Positions 26,736 to 39,851 are shown, numbered from the stretch's first letter. The stretch is DNA of 64,000 nt from Skermanella pratensis (GCF_008843145.1 NZ_CP030265.1:5201001-5265000), one strand, 5' to 3'. Translations and numbers: made by a program. Notes: a model not told the origin generated them from the sequence alone.

Positions 26736-28010
26736 ATGAACAGCAGATTCTCCTCCGCCATGCCTCCCGACTTCGCCGAGGCGACCCGCCTGACCGCCGC
26801 CGGCAAGCTTGCCGAGGCCACGACCCTGATCCAGCGACTGCTGAACGGCACCGGCGGCGAGGCGCCCGCCGCCTCCACGCCGGAACCCTCGTCCTCCACC
26901 GTGATCGACGTGGAGCCGGTGCATCTCGACGGGGAAAAGCCGCAGCCCGCTCCCGGGCCGTCCGCGAAGTTCGCGGGAAGGCTGCATCCGCGCCCGCGCT
27001 CCGGCCCCTTGCCCGGGCTGGGCGAGACCCTGCGCGATCTCGCCGCCCGGGGCATGCCGGCCGGCTTCGACATCGGCGGCGGGTTCCCCCCGCCGGCCTC
27101 CGATCCGCTGCCGGACGGCGCCTCCTTCGAGGCGAAATCCCATGCCGGCCCGGCCGGGACGCGGGACTACAAGCTCTACGTGCCCGCCAACCGCACCGGC
27201 CGGCCCATGCCGCTGGTCGTCATGCTTCACGGCTGCACCCAGTCGCCGGACGATTTCGCGGCCGGGACCCGCATGAACGCGGCGGCGGAGGAGCTCGGCT
27301 TCCTAGTGGCCTACCCGGCGCAGCCTTCCTCCGCCAACGCGCAGAAATGCTGGAACTGGTTCAAGCCGGAGGACCAGGGCCGCGACCGGGGCGAGCCCTC
27401 GCTGATCGCGGGGATCACCCGGCAGGTCATGCGCGACCATCCGGTCGATCCGGAACGCGTCTATGTCGCCGGGCTGTCCGCCGGCGGGGCGACCGCCGCG
27501 ATCCTGGGTTCGGCATATCCCGACCTCTACACCGCGATCGGGGTGCATTCGGGCCTGCCCAGCGGCGCCGCCCGCGATCTGCCCTCCGCCTTCGCCGCCA
27601 TGCGGCAGGGGGCGCCGGGGACCGCGCCGGGGATGGGGGCGGACACCGGGAGCAGCGGCAGGACGGTGCCCGCCATCGTCTTCCACGGCGACCGGGACGG
27701 CACCGTCCATCCCAGCAACGGCGACGCGGTCGCGGCCCAGGCCGTGGCGCATCCCGCGGCGGGCAAGGCGGGGCTGCGCGCGACGGTCGAGCGGGGCCAG
27801 GCGCCGGGCGGGCGAGCCTTCAGCCGCACCGTCCATGCGGACCCTTCCGGCCGCGTGCTGTGCGAGCATTGGACGATCGCCGGGGCCGGGCACGCCTGGG
27901 CCGGCGGCAGCCCGTCCGGGTCCTACACCGACCCGACCGGACCGGACGCGACGCGGGAGATGCTGCGCTTCTTCCTGTCGCACCGGAACGACCGGGCGGG
28001 CACCGCCTGA
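26736..28010 (+). CDS. PHB depolymerase-family esterase (LpqC type)
   Basis: 424 aa. Residues 1-130 form a low-complexity extension including helical LTAAGKLAEATTLIQRLL, commonly present in this subgroup; no signal peptide is visible, so it is probably cytosolic. The catalytic domain shows VVMLHGCTQSPDDFA, the nucleophile AGLSAGGATA, an aspartate in FHGDRDGTVH and a histidine in GAGHAWAGG. Such enzymes hydrolyse polyhydroxyalkanoate or similar esters. The CopG-type regulator upstream supports a role in storage-polymer turnover. Confidence 0.9.
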   Translation: MNSRFSSAMPPDFAEATRLTAAGKLAEATTLIQRLLNGTGGEAPAASTPEPSSSTVIDVEPVHLDGEKPQPAPGPSAKFAGRLHPRPRSGPLPGLGETLRDLAARGMPAGFDIGGGFPPPASDPLPDGASFEAKSHAGPAGTRDYKLYVPANRTGRPMPLVVMLHGCTQSPDDFAAGTRMNAAAEELGFLVAYPAQPSSANAQKCWNWFKPEDQGRDRGEPSLIAGITRQVMRDHPVDPERVYVAGLSAGGATAAILGSAYPDLYTAIGVHSGLPSGAARDLPSAFAAMRQGAPGTAPGMGADTGSSGRTVPAIVFHGDRDGTVHPSNGDAVAAQAVAHPAAGKAGLRATVERGQAPGGRAFSRTVHADPSGRVLCEHWTIAGAGHAWAGGSPSGSYTDPTGPDATREMLRFFLSHRNDRAGTA

Positions 28011-28023
28011 CGCGGGCGTAGGC

Positions 28024-29205
28024 TCAGCCGCGCAGGCGCAGGGCGACGATGGTCACGTCGCCCTTGGGCCCGCCCGCGCCGGCGAAGGCGGCGGCATCCT
28101 CGCGCAAGCCGGCGGCGACGGCTTCCGGCGGTGCGGACAGCACGCTCTCCAGCACGCCGCGCAGCCGCTGCTCGCCGAACGTGACTCCCGCGGGGTCGGC
28201 GGCATCCGCCAGCCCGCGGGTATAGACCACCAGCCCGTCGCCGGGCTGGAGCGAGATCTCGCCGCCCGAAGCTCCCTCCTCGCCGCCATCCCCGCCGAGC
28301 GGCGGGCCGCGGCGGCCGGCGAGCGGCAGGACGCCCAGCATGCCGCTCAGCACCACCGGGGCCGGCATGCCCGCGTTGGCGTGGCGAAGGGCGCCGCCCT
28401 TGGCCGGGAACAGGCCGACGAACAGGCCGACCGGAAAACCCCCGTGGAGTTCCCGTCCGACCGAGGCGACCACCTCCGCCGGGTTCCCGCCCTTCTCCAC
28501 GGCGGCGCGGGCAAGCGCCCGGACGCGCGCGGCGGTCAGCACGGCGGCGACCCCGGAGCCGGCAACGGTGCCGACCAGGAAACAGGTGCCGCCGCCGGGT
28601 GCCGGCAGGATGTCGTGGAAGTCCCCGCCCAGCCCGGGCTCCGCGCCGGCGGCGCCGGACGCCGGTTCCGCCAGGATCGCGGCGTCCACCGGGAAGCCGG
28701 GGCCGGGTGGCGGGAAGCCCTGCCGCGCCAGGGCCGCCCGCAGCGCCCGCGCGGCCCGCCGGTCGAGCGCCTGGCTCTCGCGGGCGACCGCCACCTCCTG
28801 ACGGAGCCGGCGCCGCTCCAGGCAGGCATCCACCCGCTGCTGCAGCTGCATCACGTTGAAGGGTTTCGCCAGATAGTCGGTGGCGCCCATCTCGATGCAC
28901 TGGATCGTGTCTTCCATGTTGGTGATCGCGGAGATCACCACGACGGGAGTGTTGGCCAGCAGGCCTTCCTTCTTAAGGCGGCGCACGACCTCGGTCCCGC
29001 CGATCCGCGGCAGGTTGAGGTCGAGCAGGATCAGGTCGAAGGTGTTGGCCTTGGCCAGGTCGAGCGCCTGGCGGCCGTCGTTGGCGACCGTCAGTTCGGT
29101 GAACCCGGCCTTGCGCAGGTATAGCTCGATCAGTTGCTGGCTGAACTCGTCGTCCTCGACGACGAGCAGGCGCTCGGTCCGGGATGCGGTGATGGCTTGA
29201 GCCAT
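28024..29205 (-). CDS. Response regulator with PP2C/SpoIIE-type phosphatase output
   Basis: 393 aa from ATG 29205, chosen because GAGG lies eight bases upstream; ATG 29223 is an alternative. Residues about 10-135 are a receiver domain with the acidic pocket VVEDDE, the phospho-acceptor in LILLDLNLP and the lysine in YLAKPFNV. After a coiled linker, residues about 190-393 form a PPM/SpoIIE phosphatase (GGDFHDI, HANAGMPAP, GDGLVVYTRG, GPKGDVTIVALR), though a first metal-binding D appears in GGDFHD only. Such proteins control anti-anti-sigma factors. No sigma-factor partner is nearby. It is convergent with the esterase gene. Confidence 0.9.
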   Translation of the reverse strand: MAQAITASRTERLLVVEDDEFSQQLIELYLRKAGFTELTVANDGRQALDLAKANTFDLILLDLNLPRIGGTEVVRRLKKEGLLANTPVVVISAITNMEDTIQCIEMGATDYLAKPFNVMQLQQRVDACLERRRLRQEVAVARESQALDRRAARALRAALARQGFPPPGPGFPVDAAILAEPASGAAGAEPGLGGDFHDILPAPGGGTCFLVGTVAGSGVAAVLTAARVRALARAAVEKGGNPAEVVASVGRELHGGFPVGLFVGLFPAKGGALRHANAGMPAPVVLSGMLGVLPLAGRRGPPLGGDGGEEGASGGEISLQPGDGLVVYTRGLADAADPAGVTFGEQRLRGVLESVLSAPPEAVAAGLREDAAAFAGAGGPKGDVTIVALRLRG

Positions 29206-29223
29206 TGGGGAGACCTCGATCAT

Positions 29224-29528
29224 GCATGATCACCGGCGGCATCGGGGCCTTTCCGTTGGCTTCGCCATCGGGGCGGCACGCCACCGGTTGCTGAAAAAGA
29301 CGCGAAGGAAATCGACGGTGTTGCGTCAAGGCGTCCGGAGCGGGAGACGTCTTGCAACCCAGGTTAATCAGCATTCTAAGTGATATTTCGTATAGGTGCA
29401 ATGATTATCGCCTCTGCCCCTTATATTGAGCACTACCATGCCAATGCAACCATGGCTAAGGTGCTGAACCCGGCAAGATTACCCGGAGCATCGCGTTGGG
29501 CCGGGACTGCGCGGAGAGGGGAACGGAA
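29224..29528. other. Intergenic region with a palindrome
   Basis: About 305 bp between divergent genes. GATCATGCATGATC (29218-29231) is a perfect 14-bp palindrome just upstream of the phosphatase gene and could be an operator. The AT-rich part at 29360-29430 is where promoters for either side would be expected. No gene is seen. Confidence 0.4.
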
Positions 29529-30467
29529 ATGAAGCGATTTGGACCGAGGTTTGCCGCCCTGGCAACCTCCATGGGATTGCCGTGCGGCGTCTGGGCCGGC
29601 GCCGCACTCGCCGCATGGCTCGCCGCGGCGCCGGCGCTGGCGGGCACCGTGCTCGAACAGAGCCTGGCCTCGCCGACGCTCGGCCGCGATTACCGTTTCA
29701 CGGTCTATCTGCCGGATGGTTACGCCGACGCGTGCCTGTCCTATCCGGTGCTGTACCTGCTGCACGGCGCCAATGGCGACGAACATGACTGGCTGGTCAA
29801 GGGCAAGGCCGAATCGACCCTGGACGCGCTGATCGCCGGGGGAGCCGTCCCCCCGACGGTGGTCGTGATGCCCGGCCACAAGCAGATGTGGTGGGTGGAC
29901 GCCAACGCGGAGAAATCCCAGACCGTGCTGATGACCGAACTGCTGCCGGAGGTCGAGCGCCGGTTCCGCACGATCGCCGACCGTTCCGGCCGCCTGGTGG
30001 CGGGCCTGTCGGCGGGCGGCCTCGCCGCGGCCCGCCTGTCTTTCCAGTATCCCGACCGGTTCGCCGCCGCCGGCGCGCTGAGCCCCGCGGTCTACGAACC
30101 GTTGCCGCCTTCCACCTCGTCGGCGATGAAGGACCCGCCCTTCCAGAAGGACGGCAAGTTCGATCCGGAGACATGGCAGAGCTTGAGCTGGCGCACCCTG
30201 TTCGACGGCTACCGCGCCCAACCGCTGGTGGTCCCCTTTTACATCAACAGCGGCGACATCGACCGGTTCGAGATCGCCTACCACGCGGCCGTCCTGTTCC
30301 GGGACCTGCACCGCCACCAGCCGGGCAAGGCGGTCTTCCGGGTGGTCGCGGGCGACCATGAATGGCCGGTCTGGGCGAGCACGCTGGGCGATGCGCTGAA
30401 GTACCTGTCGGGCCATGTCAGCGGGCCGGTCGAGTCTCCGCCGACGGCGTGCCCGCCGAAGAAGTAA
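29529..30467 (+). CDS. Exported esterase of the S-formylglutathione-hydrolase/esterase D fold
   Basis: 312 aa from ATG 29529 (GAGAGGGGAACGG before it). A signal peptide spans residues 1-38, ending APALA. The mature protein begins with a sandwich-like SLASPTLGRDYRFTVYLPDGY typical of the esterase D/antigen 85 group. It has VLYLLHGANGDEHDW, the nucleophile elbow AGLSAGGLAAA and a histidine in VAGDHEWPVW. An acidic residue in NSGDIDRFE would complete the triad. The periplasmic substrate is unknown. Confidence 0.88.
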   Translation: MKRFGPRFAALATSMGLPCGVWAGAALAAWLAAAPALAGTVLEQSLASPTLGRDYRFTVYLPDGYADACLSYPVLYLLHGANGDEHDWLVKGKAESTLDALIAGGAVPPTVVVMPGHKQMWWVDANAEKSQTVLMTELLPEVERRFRTIADRSGRLVAGLSAGGLAAARLSFQYPDRFAAAGALSPAVYEPLPPSTSSAMKDPPFQKDGKFDPETWQSLSWRTLFDGYRAQPLVVPFYINSGDIDRFEIAYHAAVLFRDLHRHQPGKAVFRVVAGDHEWPVWASTLGDALKYLSGHVSGPVESPPTACPPKK

Positions 30468-30612
30468 CGGCTGCTCGCCGGGGGGAATGGTCCGCCTTCG
30501 GCTCGCGGCCATTCCCCCGGTGCTCCGGCGGGGCGAAGGCCGGCCCCGGGCTTCCACGGCACCACGACCGGGTCCTTCAGGGAGTCGGTGTTCAAGCCTC
30601 TGAAAAGCAAAA

Positions 30613-30654
30613 CCCCATGGCCCGCCGGCATTCGCATGCCGGCGGGCCATGGGG
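30613..30654 (-). terminator. Perfect 19-bp hairpin, terminator of the substrate-binding protein gene
   Basis: CCCCATGGCCCGCCGGCAT (30613-30631) is exactly complementary to 30636-30654 with a TCGC loop. On the minus strand it is followed by TTTTGCTTTT and starts about 30 bp after the stop codon of the binding-protein gene. The plus-strand esterase message ends about 150 bp away and could also be stopped here. Confidence 0.88.
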
Positions 30655-30682
30655 CCAAGCCGTTCCGGTCTACGGGAGACGG

Positions 30683-31636
30683 TCAGTTGTCCAGGATGAC
30701 GTCGGGCGGCAGCGTGATGCCATGCTTTTCGGCCGCAGCCTTGGACATGAAGAATTTCGGCTTCGGCAGCAGGACCGGCAGGGTGGCGGGGTTGGCGCCG
30801 TTGAGCACCTTTGCCATCTGCTCGGCGGCGGTGATGCCCATGTCGGTTGCGGATGCCCCGTAGGCCGCGAGCCAGCCGGCCTTGGTGTAGGTCTGGGTGG
30901 CTCCAAACAGCGGCACCATGTTGCCGATCGCGGCATGGATCTCGCCCGCGACCGATCCGACATAGTTGTCGGCACCGGCATAGACTGCATCCACCTTGAG
31001 CTTGCCCGACGTGATTTCCGCCAGCACTTCCTTGAGCGATTCGTTGCCGGGGGTGACGCGGCGGGACGTGACATTGACGCCGTGCTTCTCGGCCCAGCTG
31101 CGGACCTCGTTCTCGATGATGTTGGAATTGGGCTCGCGGGAGTTGAACAGCACCAGAAGGGTCCGGACCGGCTTCAGCTTGGTCAAGGCGTCGAACTGGT
31201 CCGCGATCGGCACGCCGTTCGTGGCGCCGGTCACGGTACCGCCGGGCTCCTGAAGCGACTTGACGAGCTTGGCGCCCACCGGATCGACCACGATGTCGAA
31301 CACGACCGGGATGCGGTCGCGGACGACGCTGGTCGTGACCTGGGTGGCGGGCGTCCCATGGGAATAGGCCGCGTGGAAGGCCTTGGCCCCGATTTCAGCC
31401 TCGAGTGCCTGCAGGGCGGAAGCCAGCGCGCCGCGATCCTGGTTGCCGTTGATCTCGCGGTAGTTCGCCTTGATGCCCAGTTCCGCAAGCCTGACCTTGA
31501 AGGCCTCTTCAGAGGGGGTGAACCCCTTCCACAGTACGAACAGGATGTTCTTCTCCTGTGCCGCCGCGGGAACGGCGGAGAGCGGCAGTGCTACGAGCGC
31601 GCCCATCAGGGCGGCAAACAGGAAGCGAACCTTCAT
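30683..31636 (-). CDS. ABC-type substrate-binding protein (TrpX/PF04392-like), intact copy
   Basis: 317 aa with a signal peptide ending AAAQ (about residue 26). The rest is a two-lobe periplasmic binding protein of the family PF04392, seen in AYSHGTPATQVTTS, VVFDIVVDPVGAKLV, TGATNGVPIADQFD, and VYAGADNYVGSVAGEI. Family members bind aromatic amino acids or nucleoside-like ligands in some species; the ligand here is unknown. No permease or ATPase gene is adjacent. A paralogue lies next to it, and both share a conserved upstream block. Confidence 0.9.
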   Translation of the reverse strand: MKVRFLFAALMGALVALPLSAVPAAAQEKNILFVLWKGFTPSEEAFKVRLAELGIKANYREINGNQDRGALASALQALEAEIGAKAFHAAYSHGTPATQVTTSVVRDRIPVVFDIVVDPVGAKLVKSLQEPGGTVTGATNGVPIADQFDALTKLKPVRTLLVLFNSREPNSNIIENEVRSWAEKHGVNVTSRRVTPGNESLKEVLAEITSGKLKVDAVYAGADNYVGSVAGEIHAAIGNMVPLFGATQTYTKAGWLAAYGASATDMGITAAEQMAKVLNGANPATLPVLLPKPKFFMSKAAAEKHGITLPPDVILDN

Positions 31637-31639
31637 GAT

Positions 31640-31980
31640 ACAACCCTCGTTAACATATCTATGTATTTGGTGTTACTTTAAGTCGCATTCATGGTAACTT
31701 GACTACCATTTAGGAGCAATTCAAAAATCCTCGTTTTGGAAAAAATGGTTCAAGTCGCCAGAACACTCTTTTGTTGCAATGCAGTATTATTTCTACGACA
31801 ACCTTCGTATGGCTGCGTGGTCCTATGCATCTGCCAGACCTGACGCGCGGTCCCGTGCCTCGGGCGTGCGCTCGTCAGGGGTGAACGGCCGTGCGCTCCG
31901 TCACTCCTCACGGGATGCCAGGACCGGCAAGGCCCCCCCGCTCTCGATCCGACCCGCGGCCTGGTATTCAGATCTCAGAC
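31640..31980. other. Spacer between the two binding-protein paralogues with conserved upstream block and a hairpin
   Basis: About 340 bp without a convincing gene. The part next to the intact gene (31680-31727) is conserved with the upstream region of its paralogue. A hairpin with arms CCTGACG (31839-31845) and CGTCAGG (31873-31879) and a second inner stem lies about 100 bp after the end of the broken copy, without a T-run. Confidence 0.5.
31680..31727 (-). promoter_or_regulatory. Conserved upstream block of intact binding-protein gene
   Basis: The plus-strand sequence AAGTCGCATTCATGGTAACT and the next ten bases match 32979-33008 at 25 of 30 positions although the surrounding spacer is not conserved. 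It ends about 45 bp upstream of the start codon. It likely holds the promoter and/or an operator shared by both copies. Confidence 0.55.
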
Positions 31981-32937
31981 TCAATTCTCCAGAACCGCAT
32001 CGGGCGGCATGACGACGCCATGCTTTGCCGCAGCATGCTTGGAGATGAAAAATTTCGGCGTGGGCAGCACGACCGGCAGGGTGCCGGGATCGATGCCGTT
32101 GAGCACCTTCGCCATCAGTTCCGCGGCTGTGAATCCCATATCGTTGACCGCGGGTGTGTAGGCGGCAAGCTAACCCGCCTTCACGTAGGTCTGGGTCCCG
32201 CCGAACAGGGGCACCATGCCGCCGACCGCAGCTTGGATTTCACCGGCGACCGATGCCAGGTAGTTGTCGGCACCGGCGAAGACGGCGTCCGGCTTGACCT
32301 TGCCGGAAGTTATTTCCGCCATGACTTCCTTAAGGGAATCATTGCCCGGGGTGACTCGGCGGGACGTCACATTGACGCCATGCTTCTCGGCCCATGTGCG
32401 GACGTCATTCTCGACGATGTTCGAATTAGGCTCGCGGGAGTTGAACAGCACCAGCAGCGTTCTGATCTGCTTCAGTTTGGTGAAGGCGTCGAATTGCGCC
32501 GCGATCGGTACGCCGTTGGTCACCCCGGTAACCGTGCCGCCCGGTTCACCGAGCGACCTCACCAGCTTGGCCCCGACCGGATCGAACACGATGTCGAAGA
32601 CGATCGGCGCGCGGTCCCGTATCACGCCAGTGGCGACCTGTGTGGCGACGGTCCCATAGGTATAGACGGCATCGAAGGACTTGCTCGCGATGTCCGGTTC
32701 CAGCGCCTGCATGCCGGCCGCAAGAGTAGCGCGATCCTGGTTGGCGTTGACCTCGCGATACGTCGCCGTGATGCCAAGTTCCGTGAGCCTGGCCTGGAAA
32801 GCCCTCTCCGAGTCGGTCATCCCCTTCCAGAGCACGAGCAGAACGCTCTTATCGGCAGCCGCCGTCGAAGTGGCGCCGAATGGCGAGGAAAGAACTGCGC
32901 ACAGAAGCGCGGAAAGCAGGTATCTCACCTTCATCAT
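31981..32937 (-). pseudogene. Second substrate-binding protein paralogue, interrupted by an amber codon
   Basis: From ATG 32937 the frame encodes a close paralogue of the neighbouring binding protein for 255 codons, including the signal peptide (ending STAAA). A TAG at 32170-32172 replaces the Trp of the paralogue (KAGWLAAY becomes KAG-stop-LAAY). The same frame then continues intact for 62 codons to TGA at 31981-31983, ending with KHGVVMPPDAVLEN as in the paralogue. A single G-to-A change in TGG explains it. The conserved remainder indicates a very recent inactivation. Confidence 0.9.
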
Positions 32938-32978
32938 GCACCCTTTGCAATGCATACTTAGGCATGTAAGTTTACCAT

Positions 32979-33026
32979 AAGTCGCATACAACGTAACTTG
33001 ATGACCATAGAAGAGCAAATCCAAAA
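32979..33026 (-). promoter_or_regulatory. Conserved upstream block of the broken binding-protein paralogue
   Basis: AAGTCGCATACAACGTAACT and the following bases repeat the block at 31680-31727, placed about 42 bp upstream of the start. Conservation of position and sequence in both copies supports a regulatory role or a shared promoter. Confidence 0.55.
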
Positions 33027-33123
33027 CCTGAATCACGAAAAAATAGGTTGTAAGCCATAAAACTATCCTATAAATTTAAGTTAGAATATTTTACGGATGT
33101 AATCCTGTTTAGTTGTGAGATTC

Positions 33124-34494
33124 ATGACTCCGCAAAATCTTACGGGCTCTCTGCGGAATACCTCTCTACCGCAAGACGATCAGAGCACCGAAAGAGAGAG
33201 CCATGGCGCATCAGCCGCCGTGCAAGGGGCGCATAGACGGCAACTCCGCCTGATCCGGGGCGCTTTCTTCCTTTTCATCGCCGCGGATGCCTTCTCCAAT
33301 GCCTTTCTACCCGTGCATGCCCGCAACCTGCCGCTGGCATGGCCGGGCCTGTCGCCGGAAGTCGCCAGCGGCCTGCCGGTGTCGGCCTTCTGGCTGATGG
33401 TGGCGGCCGCCCAGTTGACCACCGGCCTGTGGGAACGGGGCCGTACCCACCGGACGCTGATCCTGGCCGCCATGGCCCTGTCGGGCACCGGCCTCGCGCT
33501 GGCCGGCCTGGCCGGAACCGTCCATGAACTCACCCTGTGGCGGGGGGTCGGCGGGTTCGGGTACGGCATCGTCATGATCCTGGTCCAGGACGGCATCCTG
33601 CGGATCATGGGGCCGGAAGCGCGCACCCAGGCCTCGGGGAAATATCTCAGCGCCTTCTTCGCCGGGACGATCTGCGGCACCCTCGCGGGCAGCGCCGTCG
33701 CCGACGCGGCCGGATTCGACAAGGCCTTCTTCGCCGCCGCCGCGGTCACCGCCTGCGCCCTTGTGCTGGCCCTGTTCCTGGAGGCGCACCGCGAGTCGGC
33801 CCCGCGCCTGCCGTTCCGACCGCAGGCGCTGCTGCGCAACCCCCTGCTGGTCGCCCTGGTCGCGTTCGCCGCCGTGCCGTCTCGCCTCGTGAACGGGGCG
33901 TTCCTTTTCTATGTGCTGCCGCTGTACCTCCACGACGCCGCGGCGTCGCCGACGGAGACGGCCCGCATCGTCATGATCTATTCGCTGATCCTGGCGCTGA
34001 CCGCGACGGCCTGGTCGCGGCTGGTCGACAGCACCGGCCGTCCGATGCTGTTCACGTCGGCCGGCATCGCCCTGTCGGCCGCGTCGATGATGATCATTCC
34101 CGTCTGGGGACCCGGGGGCGACCTGGCGGCCCTGTCCGGAACGGCGGCCGCGGTGGCGGCCGTGACGCTGCTCGGCACCTCGCAGGCGATCGGGATGTCG
34201 CCCCAGGTGACGGTGCTGTTCCGGGTGGCCCGCGCGGAGATCGACCGGTTCGGCCGGACCCCCGTGCTCGGCATCTACCGCGTGTGCGAGCGGGTCGGCC
34301 TGTTCGCCGGCCCGATGGCGGCGGCCTGGCTCGTCGGGGGCTACGGCTACGGTCCGGCGCTGACGGCGCTCGGCGCCATGGCGGCGCTTTCGGTGATGGT
34401 GCTGCTGGCCGCCTATGCGCTGATTCCCACTCCCCTGCCGGCGGGCCGCGCGGCCGGTCCGGACCAGGCATCAGAGCAGGAGACGACTGTATGA
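33124..34494 (+). CDS. Major facilitator superfamily transporter
   Basis: About 456 aa from ATG 33124. After a 45-residue hydrophilic N-terminus there are about 11-12 hydrophobic helices in two bundles separated by a basic loop (about residues 220-235, HRESAPRLPFRPQALL). WERGRTHR in the loop after the second helix fits the MFS motif A position. The substrate cannot be told. Its stop overlaps the next start (ATGA), and a hybrid histidine kinase follows, so the three genes form one operon. The upstream region is unusually AT-rich. Confidence 0.85.
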   Translation: MTPQNLTGSLRNTSLPQDDQSTERESHGASAAVQGAHRRQLRLIRGAFFLFIAADAFSNAFLPVHARNLPLAWPGLSPEVASGLPVSAFWLMVAAAQLTTGLWERGRTHRTLILAAMALSGTGLALAGLAGTVHELTLWRGVGGFGYGIVMILVQDGILRIMGPEARTQASGKYLSAFFAGTICGTLAGSAVADAAGFDKAFFAAAAVTACALVLALFLEAHRESAPRLPFRPQALLRNPLLVALVAFAAVPSRLVNGAFLFYVLPLYLHDAAASPTETARIVMIYSLILALTATAWSRLVDSTGRPMLFTSAGIALSAASMMIIPVWGPGGDLAALSGTAAAVAAVTLLGTSQAIGMSPQVTVLFRVARAEIDRFGRTPVLGIYRVCERVGLFAGPMAAAWLVGGYGYGPALTALGAMAALSVMVLLAAYALIPTPLPAGRAAGPDQASEQETTV

Positions 34495-35636
34495 CTTCGG
34501 CTATCCATGAAGGTTTCACCCCCGACGACCTCGCGGTGATCCCCGACGGCTCCGGCAACGACGGCGGTTTCTCCCTGCTGTCGTGGGGCGACGCGATGAC
34601 GTGGGACGAATACGAGCTGCTGGCCGGACGGACCGCGGCGCCGTTCGACGGCCGGTTCGACCAGTGCTTCTACAACTACATCCATCCCAAGCGGCTGCAG
34701 GGGCACTGGCCGGCCCATCAGGTCAAGGACACCCCGATCCGGCTGGCCTTCACCGACTGGGGCGATCCGGACGGCCCGCTGGTGATCTGCGTCGGCGGCA
34801 TCGCCAACACGGCGCGGCGCTGGGACTACCTGGCGCTGGGGCTGTGCGAGGATTTCCACGTGGTCTGCCTGGACTGGCCGGGACGCGGCATGAGCGGCTG
34901 GATGCCGAGCCAGGGCGACTACACGATCGAGACCAACGTGGAGGCGATGGTCCAGCTGCTCGATTACCTGGACTGCCCGCGCGCCAGCATCATCGGCTCC
35001 TCGCTCGGCGGCAGCGTCAGCATGGCCCTGGCGGCCCGGCGGCCCGACCTGGTGGAGCGGCTGGTGCTCAACGACATCGGCCCCTACATGCCGGCCGAGC
35101 GGCGGCGGCGGCGGGCCGAGGCGGTCGCCCGCCACTACGTCTTCCGGCGGCCGGCCGACCTGTTCCGGCGCCTGGGCGCCTCGGCCAAGAACGAGGGGCC
35201 GGTCACCGAGGACGAACTGCTGCACAACACCTTCTTCCAGACCAAGTGGTCCGACGGGCACGGCGGCCGGATCTACCGCCACGATCCGCGCGCGCTCCAG
35301 GCCTATGCCGAGGAGGCCCAGGTCAGCCTGGACCAGCGGGAGGACTGGGCCCGCCTGGAACTACCGGTGCTGGTGCTGCGCGGGATGGTGTCGGACGCGC
35401 TGCTGCCGGAGACGGTCGAGGAGATGACCGCCAAGCCCGACGTGACCGCCGTGTTCGTGCCCAACACCGGGCATACCCCGGCGCTCAGCGACGTCAACCA
35501 GATCCATTTCGTGCGCGAATGGCTGCTCGGGCGCGGCCCGGCGCATCATTTCACCTGCCTCAACCCGCCGGCGACCCCGCGCCACCTGTTCGCCGGCGCG
35601 CCGGTCCCCGCGGCCCAGCCGACCCAGAGGGCGTGA
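34491..35636 (+). CDS. Alpha/beta-hydrolase with long N-terminal extension
   Basis: 381 aa; ATG 34491 overlaps the MFS stop codon, with GCAGGAG upstream. Residues 1-75 are an extension with no recognised motif ([19 protein letters not shown]). The hydrolase part shows [10 protein letters not shown], the nucleophile elbow [12 protein letters not shown] and a histidine in [11 protein letters not shown]; an acidic residue is likely in [10 protein letters not shown]. The oxyanion region has [13 protein letters not shown] rather than HG. Family knowledge points to lactone, ester or C-C bond hydrolysis. Coupling to a transporter and a kinase suggests a shared ligand. Confidence 0.87.
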   Translation: MTSAIHEGFTPDDLAVIPDGSGNDGGFSLLSWGDAMTWDEYELLAGRTAAPFDGRFDQCFYNYIHPKRLQGHWPAHQVKDTPIRLAFTDWGDPDGPLVICVGGIANTARRWDYLALGLCEDFHVVCLDWPGRGMSGWMPSQGDYTIETNVEAMVQLLDYLDCPRASIIGSSLGGSVSMALAARRPDLVERLVLNDIGPYMPAERRRRRAEAVARHYVFRRPADLFRRLGASAKNEGPVTEDELLHNTFFQTKWSDGHGGRIYRHDPRALQAYAEEAQVSLDQREDWARLELPVLVLRGMVSDALLPETVEEMTAKPDVTAVFVPNTGHTPALSDVNQIHFVREWLLGRGPAHHFTCLNPPATPRHLFAGAPVPAAQPTQRA

Positions 35637-35641
35637 GCGCC

Positions 35642-39205
<3,564 letters not shown>

Positions 39206-39275
39206 TCCGAGCGGCGCAGCGTGGCCGGCCGGTCGATACCCCAACCTCCCGATCAATGCTGCGAAGGGAAGCGAG

Positions 39276-39851
39276 ATGGCCGACATCGTCGAGGCGGGGC
39301 GCGCCCTGCTCTTCATGCGTCACGGCGAAACCGAATTCAACCGGCGCAAGGTGCGCTGCGGCGGGGACGTGGACATCCCGCTGACCACGCTGGGCGAGGC
39401 CCAGGCCCGCGCGGCGGGCGAGCTGCTGCGGGCGTCGGCCGGCTCGATCGACGCCATCGTCGCGAGCCCGCTCCGGCGGACCCGCCGCACCGCCGAGATC
39501 GTCCGCGAGGTCGCGGGCATCGCCTGCACGGTCACCTTCCACGACGGGCTGGTCGAGCGCCGGCTGGGCGACTGGAACGGGCTGGACATCGCGGCCACCC
39601 AGCCGCTGCTCGACGCCGGGGAGGATCCTCCCGGAGGCGAAGCCGAATCGGATTTCCGCGACCGGGTCGGCGGCGCCCTGGCTGACATCCTGGCCCGCCG
39701 GAACAACCTGCCGCTGCTGATCGGCAGCAAGGGAGTGGCGCGCGTTCTTTCCCTGCTGCTTGCGGCGGATCAGCGCGGGCCGGCGCGCAATGCCGAGGTG
39801 CTCCGGTTCGACCTGCCCGCAGGGGGATGGTCGGCGATCCCGGTTCCTTGA
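39276..39851 (+). CDS. Histidine phosphatase (phosphoglycerate-mutase-like) with altered second motif
   Basis: 191 aa. The phospho-accepting RHGE motif is intact (FMRHGETEFNRR), as are the SPLRRTRRTAE and ERRLGDWNG stretches of the branch 2D/GpmB-like family. The second catalytic histidine, normally in a SHGG motif, is replaced: the sequence reads LIGSKGVARVL, so His is Lys. Activity may be reduced or changed. It follows the hybrid kinase by 70 bp on the same strand with its own ribosome site (GAAGGGAAG). Confidence 0.87.
   Translation: MADIVEAGRALLFMRHGETEFNRRKVRCGGDVDIPLTTLGEAQARAAGELLRASAGSIDAIVASPLRRTRRTAEIVREVAGIACTVTFHDGLVERRLGDWNGLDIAATQPLLDAGEDPPGGEAESDFRDRVGGALADILARRNNLPLLIGSKGVARVLSLLLAADQRGPARNAEVLRFDLPAGGWSAIPVP

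Noticed and set aside
31779-32012. Plus-strand ORF between the binding-protein genes
   Set aside because: Low-complexity Arg/Ser-rich translation without ribosome site, partly antisense to the end of the broken paralogue.
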